A stretch of DNA of 64,000 nucleotides from Natronococcus sp. CG52. Lineage in GTDB: Archaea; Halobacteriota; Halobacteria; Halobacteriales; Natrialbaceae. Position numbers and translations under genes: made by a program. The notes below the pieces were generated by a model. The model ran no database searches, was not told where the DNA came from, and saw nothing but the letters and a program-made list of their open reading frames with translations. The stretch lies in NCBI RefSeq assembly GCF_023913515.1, contig NZ_CP099393.1, positions 186,001 through 250,000 on the forward strand, written 5' to 3'. The first letter of the stretch is position 1, and every line of letters starts with the position of its first letter. Below, piece by piece: positions 18,024 to 27,105 of this stretch.

Positions 18024-19130
18024 ATGGCACCATTCAGCGACCGTCTTAAACAACTCGAACGACGTCTCACAGATAACGGTGCGAGCGGAGCAATAATTGG
18101 AACGGGGCCTAACGCCCGCTATTTCACGGGATTTAGCGGTGAACGCAATCGGCATCTGCTCTTCCTCGTTACGGCTGACAGTGAACGATCGTTCTTTTCA
18201 CCCAAACAATACGCCGGTCAGGTTCGGAAGAATAGCCGAGTCGGTGAAGTGCGATCGGTATCCTGCAATACGATCGATGCAGTCGTTAGTACCCTCGTTG
18301 AGAGACTTCCAGATCGGAACGGACAATACTTCGTTGATGGCGGCATGCCCGCCGAAGAAGCATATCGCCTGGAACGGGCGCTACCGGATGCAACGTTTAC
18401 TCTCCTCGACGAAATCGTAATGTCGATGCGATCGATCAAAGACAAAACCGAACGAGATGCGCTTCGCAATGCCGCAGCGAAGACCGATCAGGTATCCCGC
18501 ACGATCCGGGAGTTAGGGGACGACGTTATTGGGTTGACAGAGCGGGAGCTCGCTGTCGAAATTCGGTCGCAGTTACACGAGCAAGGGGCCGAAAGAATGG
18601 CGTTTCCAGTTGTAGTAGCGGCGGGGCCGAACGGAGCGCACCCGACACAACATCGCCATGGTGATCGTCAAATCGAAAAGGACGAACCAGTCGTGCTCGA
18701 TTTCGGTGGTTTCTTCGACGGGTACGCTAGCGATCAGACGCGAACCGTCGTCTTCGACGGTGATCCATTGGATAAGTTCGTTGAGGCTCATCGCATCGTC
18801 CGAGCGGCGCTGAAAGCAGGCGTCGAGGCGGCACAGCCGGGCATGACGGCGAGCGAACTCGATAGTATCGTCCGCGACGTCGTCGTAGACCATGGGTACG
18901 GCGACGAATTCATTACTGGAACTGGGCATGGGGTTGGTCTCCAAGCACACGAACCACCGTCTATCAGCGCAGGCTCTGACGCTGTGCTCGAGTCGGGGAT
19001 GGTGTTCAGCATCGAACCGGGTATCTACGTAGAGGGCGAATTCGGTGTTCGGTTGGAGACACTCATGATACTGACCGAAGATGGGTCCGAAATGATCAAC
19101 GATTCACCATACACTTGGCGTCCTCTGTAA
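18024..19130 (+). CDS. M24-family Xaa-Pro aminopeptidase/creatinase-like metallopeptidase
   Basis: A 368-residue cytoplasmic metalloenzyme; the Met at 18024 (MAPFSDRLKQL) is taken as start because the longer frame to 17928 has no domain match. The N-terminal creatinase domain is followed by the pita-bread catalytic domain. All five metal ligands can be placed: two Asp in LDFGGFFDGYASDQTRT, His in GTGHGVGLQAHE, Glu in FSIEPGIY and Glu in GVRLETLM. It should remove N-terminal residues before proline, but the family also contains creatinase-like and sugar-acid-cluster members of unknown role. It lies 85 bases before the LtnD-like dehydrogenase on the same strand. Confidence 0.92.
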   Translation: MAPFSDRLKQLERRLTDNGASGAIIGTGPNARYFTGFSGERNRHLLFLVTADSERSFFSPKQYAGQVRKNSRVGEVRSVSCNTIDAVVSTLVERLPDRNGQYFVDGGMPAEEAYRLERALPDATFTLLDEIVMSMRSIKDKTERDALRNAAAKTDQVSRTIRELGDDVIGLTERELAVEIRSQLHEQGAERMAFPVVVAAGPNGAHPTQHRHGDRQIEKDEPVVLDFGGFFDGYASDQTRTVVFDGDPLDKFVEAHRIVRAALKAGVEAAQPGMTASELDSIVRDVVVDHGYGDEFITGTGHGVGLQAHEPPSISAGSDAVLESGMVFSIEPGIYVEGEFGVRLETLMILTEDGSEMINDSPYTWRPL

Positions 19131-19215
19131 TTGTCTCCGTTGTGGAATGCGAATTGATCGATCTGATCAGTCGCCAATACTTATGTATCTTCGGTGTACT
19201 TTATTATAGTGAACC

Positions 19216-20085
19216 ATGCCCACAGTTGGACTCATTGGTGTCGGTTTTATTGGAAAACTGTTTCTCGACGATTTGATTACAGCCGATTACGACGTTGTTG
19301 TCTTTGACATCGACGACTCGAAGGTTGAGTATGCGATCGAACGCGGCGCAACGGCGTCGGATAGCCCCGCGACACTCGGCCGCAAAGTGGACATCGTTCT
19401 CATGTCGCTTCCGGGGTCCGTCGAAGTAGAAGCGACACTGGAAGGAGAGAACGGTCTTTTGGAAGGGGTAGACGACGGAGATCTTGTTATAGACGTCACG
19501 ACGACGCATCCCGAAACCTCGGTCACTTGCTATGAACAATGCGACGAACAGAATGTCCGGTTTATCGAAGCACCGATTACTGGTGGGTCCCCTCGCGAAG
19601 GGTACCACATGATGATCGGTGGACGTGAAACAGACTATCGGGCGGCAACCGAGATACTCGACGTGATATGTAGCGATCATACCCGCGTTGGCGAAATCGG
19701 CAAAGGAACGATACTAAAACTTGCACTTCAGATGCGTTACGCGGGGCACAATGCTGTAGACGCAGAAGTCGTCGAGTTCTGTCGAGATAACGATGTGGAT
19801 CCCGAAGTGCTCAACGAATTCCTCGAGATGGGCATCTGGGAAAATTACTTCTCTGGCGATTTTAGTCAGGACATCGAAGGGCTAGGTGGGTTAGCCATCT
19901 GGCACAAAGATATCAATTATGCTCGACAAGTAGCTCGTGAGAATGGGACGTCTCTACCGCTCAATGCCGCCGTCAACGAGGCGTACAAAGCGACAGTTCG
20001 TCGTACAGACGAAAACGAGGGGCACGCAGCAACACTGATCAAATACTGGCAGCTTCTCAACAACGCCGATTTGAGCGATACATAA
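19216..20085 (+). CDS. 3-hydroxyisobutyrate dehydrogenase-family NAD-dependent dehydrogenase (LtnD-like)
   Basis: A 289-residue beta-hydroxyacid dehydrogenase. The Rossmann motif GLIGVGFIGK is at residues 5-14, the substrate motif at 118-126 reads EAPITGGSP (DAPVSGG in most relatives), and the catalytic Lys is K168 in GKGTILKLALQM. The Asn normally four residues after it is Gln here (Q172). Family members include 3-hydroxyisobutyrate, tartronate semialdehyde and L-threonate (LtnD) dehydrogenases. With a DUF1537 kinase and PdxA2 gene 2 kb downstream, an LtnD-like role in oxidising a four-carbon acid at C2 is a reasonable inference, but intervening IS debris means it is not in the same operon. 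Confidence 0.88.
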   Translation: MPTVGLIGVGFIGKLFLDDLITADYDVVVFDIDDSKVEYAIERGATASDSPATLGRKVDIVLMSLPGSVEVEATLEGENGLLEGVDDGDLVIDVTTTHPETSVTCYEQCDEQNVRFIEAPITGGSPREGYHMMIGGRETDYRAATEILDVICSDHTRVGEIGKGTILKLALQMRYAGHNAVDAEVVEFCRDNDVDPEVLNEFLEMGIWENYFSGDFSQDIEGLGGLAIWHKDINYARQVARENGTSLPLNAAVNEAYKATVRRTDENEGHAATLIKYWQLLNNADLSDT

Positions 20086-20293
20086 CGGCCATCGCGGAGA
20101 TCTCGGAAGGCGCAGTGAGGCACCCTCCGGTATTGAGGCTGACTCCAATTAACGTGATCGCACCTGAGCAATCAGACCAGCAGACTCCCGAATTGAAAAG
20201 GATTCACGACTGGTAAAAACGACGCTAAACCGATGTAGCTAATCTTGTTTTCACGGAATGTCAAATCGAGTTCAGTGCACTCGCATCCCAGTG

Positions 20294-20453
20294 TCTCACC
20301 CGGCGCATCCCCGACGCAGCGACCCTCCGTATGGAGGTCGTTGCGTGGGAGCAACATTGGAACGAGTCAACTACCTCTATCGACTGGCAGTTCTCAACCA
20401 CAAACGTTCGGACGAAACTCCGAACGCTCTATCCTGTCTCAAATGATACTTGA
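20294..20453 (+). pseudogene. IS630-type transposase C-terminal remnant
   Basis: The plus strand reads TRRIPDAATLRMEVVAWEQH, then STTSIDWQFSTTNVRTKLRT and LYPVSNDT before TGA at 20453. This is the typical C-terminus of haloarchaeal IS630-type transposases (W..ERN...I.W.FTT..AR.KL..LYP). Upstream parts are absent. It contains a hairpin, 20316-20328 with 20333-20344 (one bulge, one G-T pair). Confidence 0.65.
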
Positions 20454-20699
20454 AGCAACAATAGTTAGGCCGGCTTGAGAAGTGAGCAGGTTGTAGCACT
20501 ATGTTGGACGCTCGTAAACCTGCTCAGCGAGTACTACGCGTCGGAATTTGATGAAGTTGGCGTGAGCGGACGACGACGCCCGCCAGAGGGTGCGCCGTTC
20601 GCCTTCACTCTCCCGGATACTCGCTTCGAGAGACACAAGCGAATCTTTGCTCAATGGGTCTAGAGTGACCTCGTCAACCAATTTGGCACTGATCATGTC

Positions 20700-21165
20700 G
20701 GCTAGGTGATGGCGTGCCTGAAACGCCATCAGCGTATCCGTCGCGGATCGCCATTGATGTGGCTGCTGTCAAGATCAACGGCGACTGGTCTTGGGTATAT
20801 ACTGCAATAGACGCCGAGTCAAAGCTGACTCTTGACGCCGCAGTCTTTGGATAACGAGGCTCCAAACCAGCCGCCGCATTCCCGCACCGTTTGACCGAAA
20901 AACACGATCCCTCCGACACCGTGTTTCTCGTCGATGGCTACGGCTGTCTGGCTGACCTCTGTCGATTAGAACTTGTGCAGCCAGATCGACTATATTAGTT
21001 GGAACCTGATCGAAAAATGGATTCACACTCTCAAAATACGTGTTGATCGCTTCCATAATTCGTGGATGGCAGTCGGGCCAGTATCAGAGAATGGCTTGAT
21101 CAGTTCGTACACTACTACACACAACGGCCACATCAGTCACTCAACGGACAGGCGCTAGCGAAGGT
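20700..21165 (+). pseudogene. IS6-type transposase remnant
   Basis: Across two frames the plus strand gives VKINGDWSWVYTAIDAESKL, TEKHD.SDTVFLVDGYG, NLIEKWIHTLK.RVDRFHNS and QFVHYYTQRPHQSLNGQA. These are the DDE-domain blocks of IS6-type haloarchaeal transposases, in order, but with stops near 20855 and 20995 and frame changes. The N-terminal helix-turn-helix is not recognisable. A perfect 9-bp hairpin lies at 20707-20715/20723-20731. Confidence 0.75.
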
Positions 21166-21187
21166 GCTAAACTACTTGACTTCGCAC

Positions 21188-21800
21188 CTATATGTACAGG
21201 TCCTCCACATCGTGCATGAGATAGTCGATGCTTCGAGATGGGCTAGCGAGAGCCCAGGAAAGGATATTTTGCAGAGTTTCTCGAAACGAGAGTTTGAGAT
21301 TGACTTGAAAGGACGTCGCTCGTGAAAGCACTGTTCCCAGAGCGCTTTGTGCAGCACCGAGCTTCAGAAGATTGTAGCTGACCATCAGCAGGTGCCAGTG
21401 GCGACTGGCACCTGTGTCACTTCGCAAGTCGCAGTCTCCCAATGGCTCGCTGGTGCGTCGATCTTAGTGCTCACAATGTACTTGATGCTCAACTCATCGT
21501 CTTCGTCGTCCGGCTCTTTCTTCGTGATCAGCACCTACCGGTCCCAGTTTCGACACTGCGAGCTTCTTCGTCCAGATGTGGTAGGTCTCGCTATCGACAG
21601 TTCATGGCTGCGTGTCGATGCGCTCACGTAGCGCATCAACGCGCAACCGTTCCCCTGCGTACATCACAGTGCGATCGTTCTTGATCAAAGACATCCATTC
21701 TTTGGAGTAGCCTTCGAGATGGTCGATAACTTCTCCCGAACAATACGTCAAAACGACGGAAGATGCGGGTGAACTTGTTGGAACGTTTGCTGATGCCTGA
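21188..21800 (-). pseudogene. IS4-type transposase C-terminal half, frameshifted
   Basis: Minus-strand frames read EVIDHLEGYSKEWMSLIKND, GERLRVDALRERIDTQP, ETYHIWTKKLAVSKLG, LSIKYIVSTKIDAPASHW and RHWHLLMVSYNLLKLGAAQS. This is the second half of the common haloarchaeal DDE transposase that starts ITSFLxxxxxLEYFSTRQ; the start of such a gene survives separately at 29078-29444. There is at least one frameshift near 21470. Hairpins lie at 21389-21399/21404-21414 (11 bp) and 21617-21624/21630-21637 (8 bp). Confidence 0.75.
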
Positions 21801-22059
21801 AAATAGCTCAAAACTGGATCAATCTCGGTATACAGTATGTGATGCTCTGGGACGATACGCCCACTTTTGTCGGGCGTTCGAGACGCTCACGGAACCGAGC
21901 GAAAAAGTAGCGCCCTTCATTGGGACGAACGACACCCTCCGCACGTCTAACCGCAAGTTCGTCTCAAACTCGACCCTCATTGTGTGGAGTTATTATCACA
22001 TCAAACCACACGTTTCGGGACGAACTGTTTTGTACTGGCGCCAAAGATGTACATATAGG

Positions 22060-23343
22060 ATGAATGTCCTCGTCGTTGCAGACGACTTTACCGGAGCGAT
22101 GGATACGGGATACGGATTCGCCGCTGACGGACGAGCGGTCCGCGTGGTACTCTCGGAACCCACGAGCGGAACTGACCGTGAATCGTTCGAGATACACGAC
22201 AGCGAATCGTCGGAGTCGACCGACGTGCTGACAATCGACGTGGATACGCGAGATGTTTCACCCGAAACCGCCCGCAAGACCGTCTCAAATACGCTCGATC
22301 CCAACTGTCCACTCGTCTATAAAAAGGTTGACTCGACGTTGCGTGGTAACGTCGTTCCGGAAGTCGACGGTGCTATCGATGCAATCGATGCGGATATCGC
22401 CGTCGTCGCTCCCGCGTTCCCGTCAACGGGACGAGTGACCGCGAACGGTGTTCACCTCGTCGATGGCATTCCACTCGCCGACGCTGGGTACAACGTCCCC
22501 GAGTCGAACCTCCGAACGATTTTTGACCCCTCACGCTATCGAGTCTCGACTCTCGGCGTCGAGACCGTCGTTCAAGGATCCGATGCTGTTCGGTCGGCGC
22601 TCGCGTCAGAGGTCAGTTCTAACCCGACTATCGTCGCGTGCGACGCGGTTCACGACCGTCATCTGGCGACTATCGCCTCTGGCGCGCAGTCGCTCGACGC
22701 AACCGTTCTGTTCGTCGGAAGCGGCGGGCTCGCGAGCGCCGTATCCGTCCCAGGTTCGGATAACAGAACTCCGTGTTTAGACGCTCCCGATGGCAATATT
22801 CTCGCCGTCGTGGGAAGCGTCAACGAAGCCACGTTAAAGCAACTCGAGGCCGTATCGGCCGAGTATATTTACTCTCTCGATTCGGCTGCGGCCGTCCGTG
22901 AACCGGTTCGCGTCGGTCGGGGTGCGGCGACCGCGCTCGCCGACCGATTGGCTGAGCACGGATGTGCCGTTATCACCGCCACGACCGAACCAAGTGCGGT
23001 TGAACGAGCCAATGAAGCAGCCACCGATCTTCGAGGTGATATCGATGCGGGCGCACGCGTCGCATCCGCACTCGCAGCGGCTACCACTGAGGTGAGTGAG
23101 AGGGCGCCCCTATCATCTCTCTTTCTTACGGGCGGATCGACCGCTCGAGCCGTTCTCGAGTCAGTGTCAGCAACCGAAATCGAACTCACAGGTACCTTGG
23201 TTGGTGATGGAATCCCCGAGGGGCGAATTTGCGACGGAGAGTTCGCTGGAACTCGTGTCGTGACGAAAGCAGGCGGGTTCGGAACGGAGGGGAGTATACT
23301 TAACTGTCTCACCTACTTAGGTAATATCGATGAGCGAAACTGA
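22060..23343 (+). CDS. Four-carbon acid sugar kinase (DUF1537 family)
   Basis: A 427-residue ATP-dependent kinase. The start at 22060 gives MNVLVVADDFTGAMDTGYGF, the family's N-terminal motif; the frame extends upstream to 21763 through IS debris, which I reject. Other motifs: YKKVDSTLRGNVVPEVDG, APAFPSTGRVTANGVHLVDG, LTGGSTARAVLESV and TKAGGFGTEGSI at the C-terminal ATP site. DUF1537 kinases phosphorylate D-threonate, D-erythronate or 3-oxo-tetronate at O4. The last 14 bases overlap the start of the PdxA-like gene, whose product would use the 4-phosphate. The pairing is the known logic of threonate/erythronate catabolism, so that route is a strong inference here. Confidence 0.93.
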   Translation: MNVLVVADDFTGAMDTGYGFAADGRAVRVVLSEPTSGTDRESFEIHDSESSESTDVLTIDVDTRDVSPETARKTVSNTLDPNCPLVYKKVDSTLRGNVVPEVDGAIDAIDADIAVVAPAFPSTGRVTANGVHLVDGIPLADAGYNVPESNLRTIFDPSRYRVSTLGVETVVQGSDAVRSALASEVSSNPTIVACDAVHDRHLATIASGAQSLDATVLFVGSGGLASAVSVPGSDNRTPCLDAPDGNILAVVGSVNEATLKQLEAVSAEYIYSLDSAAAVREPVRVGRGAATALADRLAEHGCAVITATTEPSAVERANEAATDLRGDIDAGARVASALAAATTEVSERAPLSSLFLTGGSTARAVLESVSATEIELTGTLVGDGIPEGRICDGEFAGTRVVTKAGGFGTEGSILNCLTYLGNIDERN

Positions 23344-24379
23344 ACGCCCAATTATCGCCATAACGATGGGTGATCCATCCGGGATCGGAAGCGAAATCAT
23401 CGTCGATGCATATGATCGACTTCTTGAGGCCGCTCGTCCCATCGTTATCGGGGACGCCGACGTGATGCGCTCAGCTGTCGACGTCCGCGACTCGCAGCAT
23501 GCGATTCAAGCAGTCGAAAGCGTTGAGGTCGCCTCTTTCGGCGCTGATGCGATTCCTGTACTTGATCTGGGAAACGTCGATGATCTCGAGTATGGCGTCA
23601 TCCGGGAATCTTACGGTGAAGCAAGTCTCGAGTACGTCGACCGTGCCATCGAACTTGCGAAGGCCGGAATGGTCGACGCGATCTCGACTGCACCGATCAA
23701 CAAGCAGTCGACACGACTCGCCGGAAGCGAATACGCTGGCCACACTGGTATGCTCGCCGACTACACGGATACTGAGAATTACTCGATGATGCTCGTCGAG
23801 GACGACCTCATTGTCACCCACGTCAGCACGCACGTACCGCTCCGGCGAGCCTGCGAACTGGTAACAGAGGAAAACGTCCTCGAGACGATTCGGGTGACTG
23901 ACGATGGGCTCCACGATCTCGGAGTCGACGATCCGTCGATCGCCGTCGCCGGACTTAATCCTCACGCCAGTGACGGCGGGCTTCTCGGCGATGCGGACGG
24001 CGAGGAGATCCGACCGGCTGTCGAACACGCTCGAGACGAGGGAATAGACGCCTCCGGGCCGGAGTCGCCAGATACTGTCTACGTGCAGGCCGCTCGTGGC
24101 GACTACGACTGTGTCGTGTCGATGTATCACGATCAGGGTCACATCCCGATTAAGATGCTCGGATTCTCTAGCGGAGGCACAGTTTCCGGCGTCAACGTAA
24201 CTATCGGCTTGCCGATCATCCGAACGAGTGTTGATCACGGCACCGCCTTTGACATCGCGGGTGAAGGAATCGCCTCGTCAGTCAGCATGGTAGATGCGAC
24301 CGAAGTCGCAGCTGATATCGCATGCCGCCGTCGCGAACGCGAGCAAACGTCACCGGACGTGGGTGAGGGTACTGAATGA
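23330..24379 (+). CDS. PdxA2-like 4-phospho-threonate/erythronate dehydrogenase
   Basis: A 349-residue member of the PdxA family: NAD-dependent oxidation of a 4-phosphorylated 3-hydroxy acid, followed by loss of CO2 to give dihydroxyacetone phosphate. Motifs: ITMGDPSGIGSE at 11-22, STAPINKQ at 119-126, and the three metal His at H168 (THVSTHVPLRR), H212 (GLNPHASDGG) and H267 (MYHDQGHIPIKML). Archaea make vitamin B6 by the PdxS/PdxT route, so a biosynthetic PdxA role is unlikely; the overlap with a DUF1537 kinase marks it as the catabolic PdxA2 type. It overlaps the next gene by four bases (ATGA), so the three genes are one translationally coupled operon. Confidence 0.92.
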   Translation: MSETERPIIAITMGDPSGIGSEIIVDAYDRLLEAARPIVIGDADVMRSAVDVRDSQHAIQAVESVEVASFGADAIPVLDLGNVDDLEYGVIRESYGEASLEYVDRAIELAKAGMVDAISTAPINKQSTRLAGSEYAGHTGMLADYTDTENYSMMLVEDDLIVTHVSTHVPLRRACELVTEENVLETIRVTDDGLHDLGVDDPSIAVAGLNPHASDGGLLGDADGEEIRPAVEHARDEGIDASGPESPDTVYVQAARGDYDCVVSMYHDQGHIPIKMLGFSSGGTVSGVNVTIGLPIIRTSVDHGTAFDIAGEGIASSVSMVDATEVAADIACRRREREQTSPDVGEGTE

Positions 24380-25701
24380 AAATGGAATTCGAGTTCCCCG
24401 ACGCCGACGTTCTTCGAGGAGCGAACGATCACACGCTCGAGGAGTTGCCCAGATTCGCCACCGTTGAACGAAAACGGAATCTAGAGCAAGTCGGCGATGT
24501 CGCGGCTGCATCGAAAGCCGCGGTTGACGACATCGACGCATTTGAATCGCTTCCAACCGGAGCCGAGATAGCGGTCACCGCAGGCAGCCGTGGCGTCCAC
24601 GACATGCCTGCGACACTCTCGGCCGTAATCGAAGAGTTACAGGACCGGGGGTACGATCCGTTCATCCTGCCGGCGATGGGAAGTCACGGCGGGGCGACGG
24701 CGGAAGGGCAACGTGAGATGCTTGAGGGACTCGGCGTTACACCGACGGTGATGGGCTGTGAAATCCGATCATCAATGGAAACCGAGGAAGTCGACGAGGA
24801 TTCGCTCGGTCGGCCAGTCTACGCGTCACGTGACGCCCTCGAGGTAGATGCCATTCTTCTGGTGAACCGCGTCAAAGTGCATACCGACTTCAATGGCCCC
24901 GTCGAGAGTGGATTGTCGAAAATTGCAGTGGTCGGTCTCGGGAAACACCGAGGTGCTGAATCCTTGCACAACGCCGCCATTGCGACTGACTTTTCGGACG
25001 TGATTCAGGACAGGATGGAGATTTTGCTTTCGGAGACGCCGATCGTCGGCGGAATCGCCCTCCTCGAGAACGCGGCCGATCGAGCGGCCCATATTGAAGG
25101 TATAAACAGTTCAGAGATTCAAGAAAGGGAACCGGAACTGCTCCAGATAGCTCGGGAGTACTTTCCGAAACTGCCGGTCGATGATCTCGACATGCTGATC
25201 GTCGATGAGGCGGGCAAAGACAAGTCTGGTACCGGGATGGATAGCAATGTTCTCGGTCGCTACCAGTTCCATGGCGAGGACGAACCCGAATCACCAAACA
25301 TCACCCGAGTGTACGTTCGGTCGTTGACTGACCCCTCACACGGGAACGGGCTCGGAGTGGGTTTGGCGGATTTTGTCCATCGGGATTTCGTGGCCGATAT
25401 CGATTTCGAAGACATGTACGTCAATATCGTGACGAGCGGGGAGACCAACCGGGCGAAGCTACCGTTCGTTGTCCCGGATGACCTGACTGCACTTCTGCTC
25501 GCGTGTTCGACGACCGGCGTCGGAGAGGCCGAAAAGCTCCGCGTGGCTCGCATTCAAAGCACTATGGAACCAGACTCGCTCGTCGTCTCTGAACCCGTCG
25601 CGAATCAACTGTCTGCCCGAGACGACCTTACTGTCGGTCCTCTTGAACCACTCTCCGTCGAAGACGGCGAATTGGTGGCTAATCCGTACGACAACGTTTG
25701 A
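24376..25701 (+). CDS. LarA-like (DUF2088) racemase/epimerase
   Basis: A 441-residue member of the lactate racemase (LarA) superfamily, enzymes that use a nickel pincer cofactor to invert the carbon next to a carboxylate. Candidate active-site residues: H75 in SRGVHDMPAT, H104 in GSHGGATAEG, H169 in VNRVKVHTDF and the presumed cofactor-binding K182 in VESGLSKIAV; spacing matches LarA His/Lys pairs. It is the third gene of a coupled operon with the DUF1537 kinase and PdxA2, so its substrate is probably a four-carbon sugar acid and its job a C2 or C3 epimerisation feeding the kinase. That is inference. LarB/C/E genes needed for the cofactor are not in this window. A decayed relative lies at 3930-4830. 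Confidence 0.88.
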   Translation: MKMEFEFPDADVLRGANDHTLEELPRFATVERKRNLEQVGDVAAASKAAVDDIDAFESLPTGAEIAVTAGSRGVHDMPATLSAVIEELQDRGYDPFILPAMGSHGGATAEGQREMLEGLGVTPTVMGCEIRSSMETEEVDEDSLGRPVYASRDALEVDAILLVNRVKVHTDFNGPVESGLSKIAVVGLGKHRGAESLHNAAIATDFSDVIQDRMEILLSETPIVGGIALLENAADRAAHIEGINSSEIQEREPELLQIAREYFPKLPVDDLDMLIVDEAGKDKSGTGMDSNVLGRYQFHGEDEPESPNITRVYVRSLTDPSHGNGLGVGLADFVHRDFVADIDFEDMYVNIVTSGETNRAKLPFVVPDDLTALLLACSTTGVGEAEKLRVARIQSTMEPDSLVVSEPVANQLSARDDLTVGPLEPLSVEDGELVANPYDNV

Positions 25702-25799
25702 ATCGATTGGTGACCGGTGCTACAGACTACCGGCATTGAAAACCAATGGTCATTAATCGGTCAGGTACCGACTACCTGTGAACGAATTCCGATGACCAC

Positions 25800-25900
25800 A
25801 GGCACTGTCTAGTTGAATTCCTCTTCGACTGACGTTTTTCGTTAAGTGATTGATGCGGTCTTTGATAGTTGTAGTAATGTGCGAGCTGTTCAATCCTACG
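25800..25900 (-). pseudogene. IS6-type transposase C-terminal tail
   Basis: The minus strand reads QLAHYYNYQRPHQSLNEKRQ, the end of an IS6-type integrase core. It is fused directly to the inside of an alcohol dehydrogenase fragment, so it marks an old insertion or deletion endpoint. Confidence 0.6.
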
Positions 25901-26260
25901 TACGCGCCGTCGTGAATCAACGCCGGTGATGACCGTATCTTGGCAGACATTCTCCAGGCCAAGTCGGCACTGATAGCAGGAGCCACAGCCACGGATCGGT
26001 CGCTCAACGACACGGTCGCCCGGTTCGAAGCGTAGCATCCTCGCCAACGTCGACAATGCGGCCGGTATATTCGTGGCCGATGACGGTCGGAAGCGACACC
26101 GTTCGAAAGCCGACTTGAATTTGTATATCCCCGCGTCATTGCCACAGAGGCTGACGTAATCGACCTCAATCAGTGCCTCTCCGCGCCGGCTCCGGCTGCT
26201 CGAGATCGACAAGTTCCATTTCCCCGTACTCTCGACTCGTTTTCGCAAGTGCGTGCATAC
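25901..26260 (-). pseudogene. Zinc-alcohol dehydrogenase N-terminal remnant
   Basis: Minus-strand frames match the first 115 or so residues of the intact enzyme at 49234-50277: EALIEVDYVSLCGNDAGIYK, KSAFERC, then FEPGDRVVERPIRGCGSCYQ and NVCQDTVITGVD. Two frameshifts break it, and everything after residue 115 has been replaced by IS6-type sequence. It retains the zinc ligands but cannot be a functional enzyme. Confidence 0.8.
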
Positions 26261-26317
26261 CTCGGATCCTCGTCCGACGGTTATAATTCTATGGGAGCGA
26301 CTGATTGTCTCCGAGAG

Positions 26318-26760
26318 TTAGATGTCGACGGGTTCGTCGCGTTCGGCGGCCTCGTGAATCGCCCGGATCGTTCGCATGTCTGCGAGTCCGTGGCGGCCGT
26401 CGGGGAGAATCGACTCGCCGCTCACCACGCGGTCGGCGAAGTAATCGAACTCCTCGCGCATCTCCTCGATGGCACCGTAGTCGGTGTCTTCGATCGTCGC
26501 GCTGAGGCTACCCGACGAGAGGTGCAAGGTCGCTTCGCCGTGAAACGCAGGTGCGAGTTCGATCGTCCCTTCGGTGCCGATGATTTTGAGCTGCGTGTCG
26601 CCTTGCGCGTGCTGACTGGTCGTACAAATCAGCGGAACGTCGCCTTCGAGCACGAGCGTGAACGTCGCGGTCTGGTCGGGAACATCCTCGAACGCCTCGT
26701 AAGACGAGGCCATCCGCGCGCTCGCCTGCACGGGTTCACGCTCTACCTCCGGTGGCACGA
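26318..26760 (-). pseudogene. Gfo/Idh/MocA-family C-terminal fragment
   Basis: The minus strand encodes about 145 residues of the C-terminal beta-sheet domain of a Gfo/Idh-type sugar dehydrogenase (ASSYEAFEDVPDQTATFTLV, LKIIGTEGTIELAPAFHGEA, EEMREEFDYFADRVVSGE), ending properly at 26318. The NAD-binding half is missing: the frame meets plus-strand membrane-protein sequence near 26760. It resembles the haloarchaeal xylose 1-dehydrogenase/GFO6 type. It is out of context and truncated, so non-functional as a dehydrogenase. Confidence 0.7.
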
Positions 26761-26769
26761 CGCCCTCCC

Positions 26770-27028
26770 ACAGCTAACGGCCTCCTCTGACAGGCGATGG
26801 TTCATCCTCGGCGGTATCGTCAGCACGCTGTTTCTCCTCGGGTACTACGTCGCGCTCTCCATCGCACCGGTGAGCATCGTCGCCCCGATCGTCATCACCA
26901 ACACGCTGTTCGTCATCCTGCTCTCGATACTGTTCATGCCGACGCGCCTCGAGAAAGTGACGTGGCGTCTCGTCGCTGCAGCGACCGTCGTCTTCGTCGG
27001 CGTCTTTCTCATCACCCTCTTCGGGTAA
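26770..27028 (+). pseudogene. EamA/DMT-family transporter C-terminal fragment
   Basis: The plus strand reads RRWFILGGIVSTLFLLGYYV, PVSIVAPIVITNTLFVILLS and a last helix VVFVGVFLITLFG, the final helices of an EamA-type drug/metabolite exporter. The first eight helices are absent; a longer plus ORF from 26249 is only the antisense of the Gfo/Idh fragment joined to this tail. Confidence 0.65.
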
Positions 27029-27105
27029 CGGCACGCCGTCTCGTTCGTGAGATACGACGAGATCTCCAAAGGGGGAACCACGTTCCGATCGCGATACCGG
27101 ACCGA

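Noticed and set aside
23471-24238. 255-residue ORF antisense to pdxA2
   Set aside because: Shadow of a GC-rich coding frame; no domain.
26249-26769. 5' part of a 259-residue plus ORF
   Set aside because: Antisense of the Gfo/Idh fragment; only the last 85 residues or so are EamA-like.
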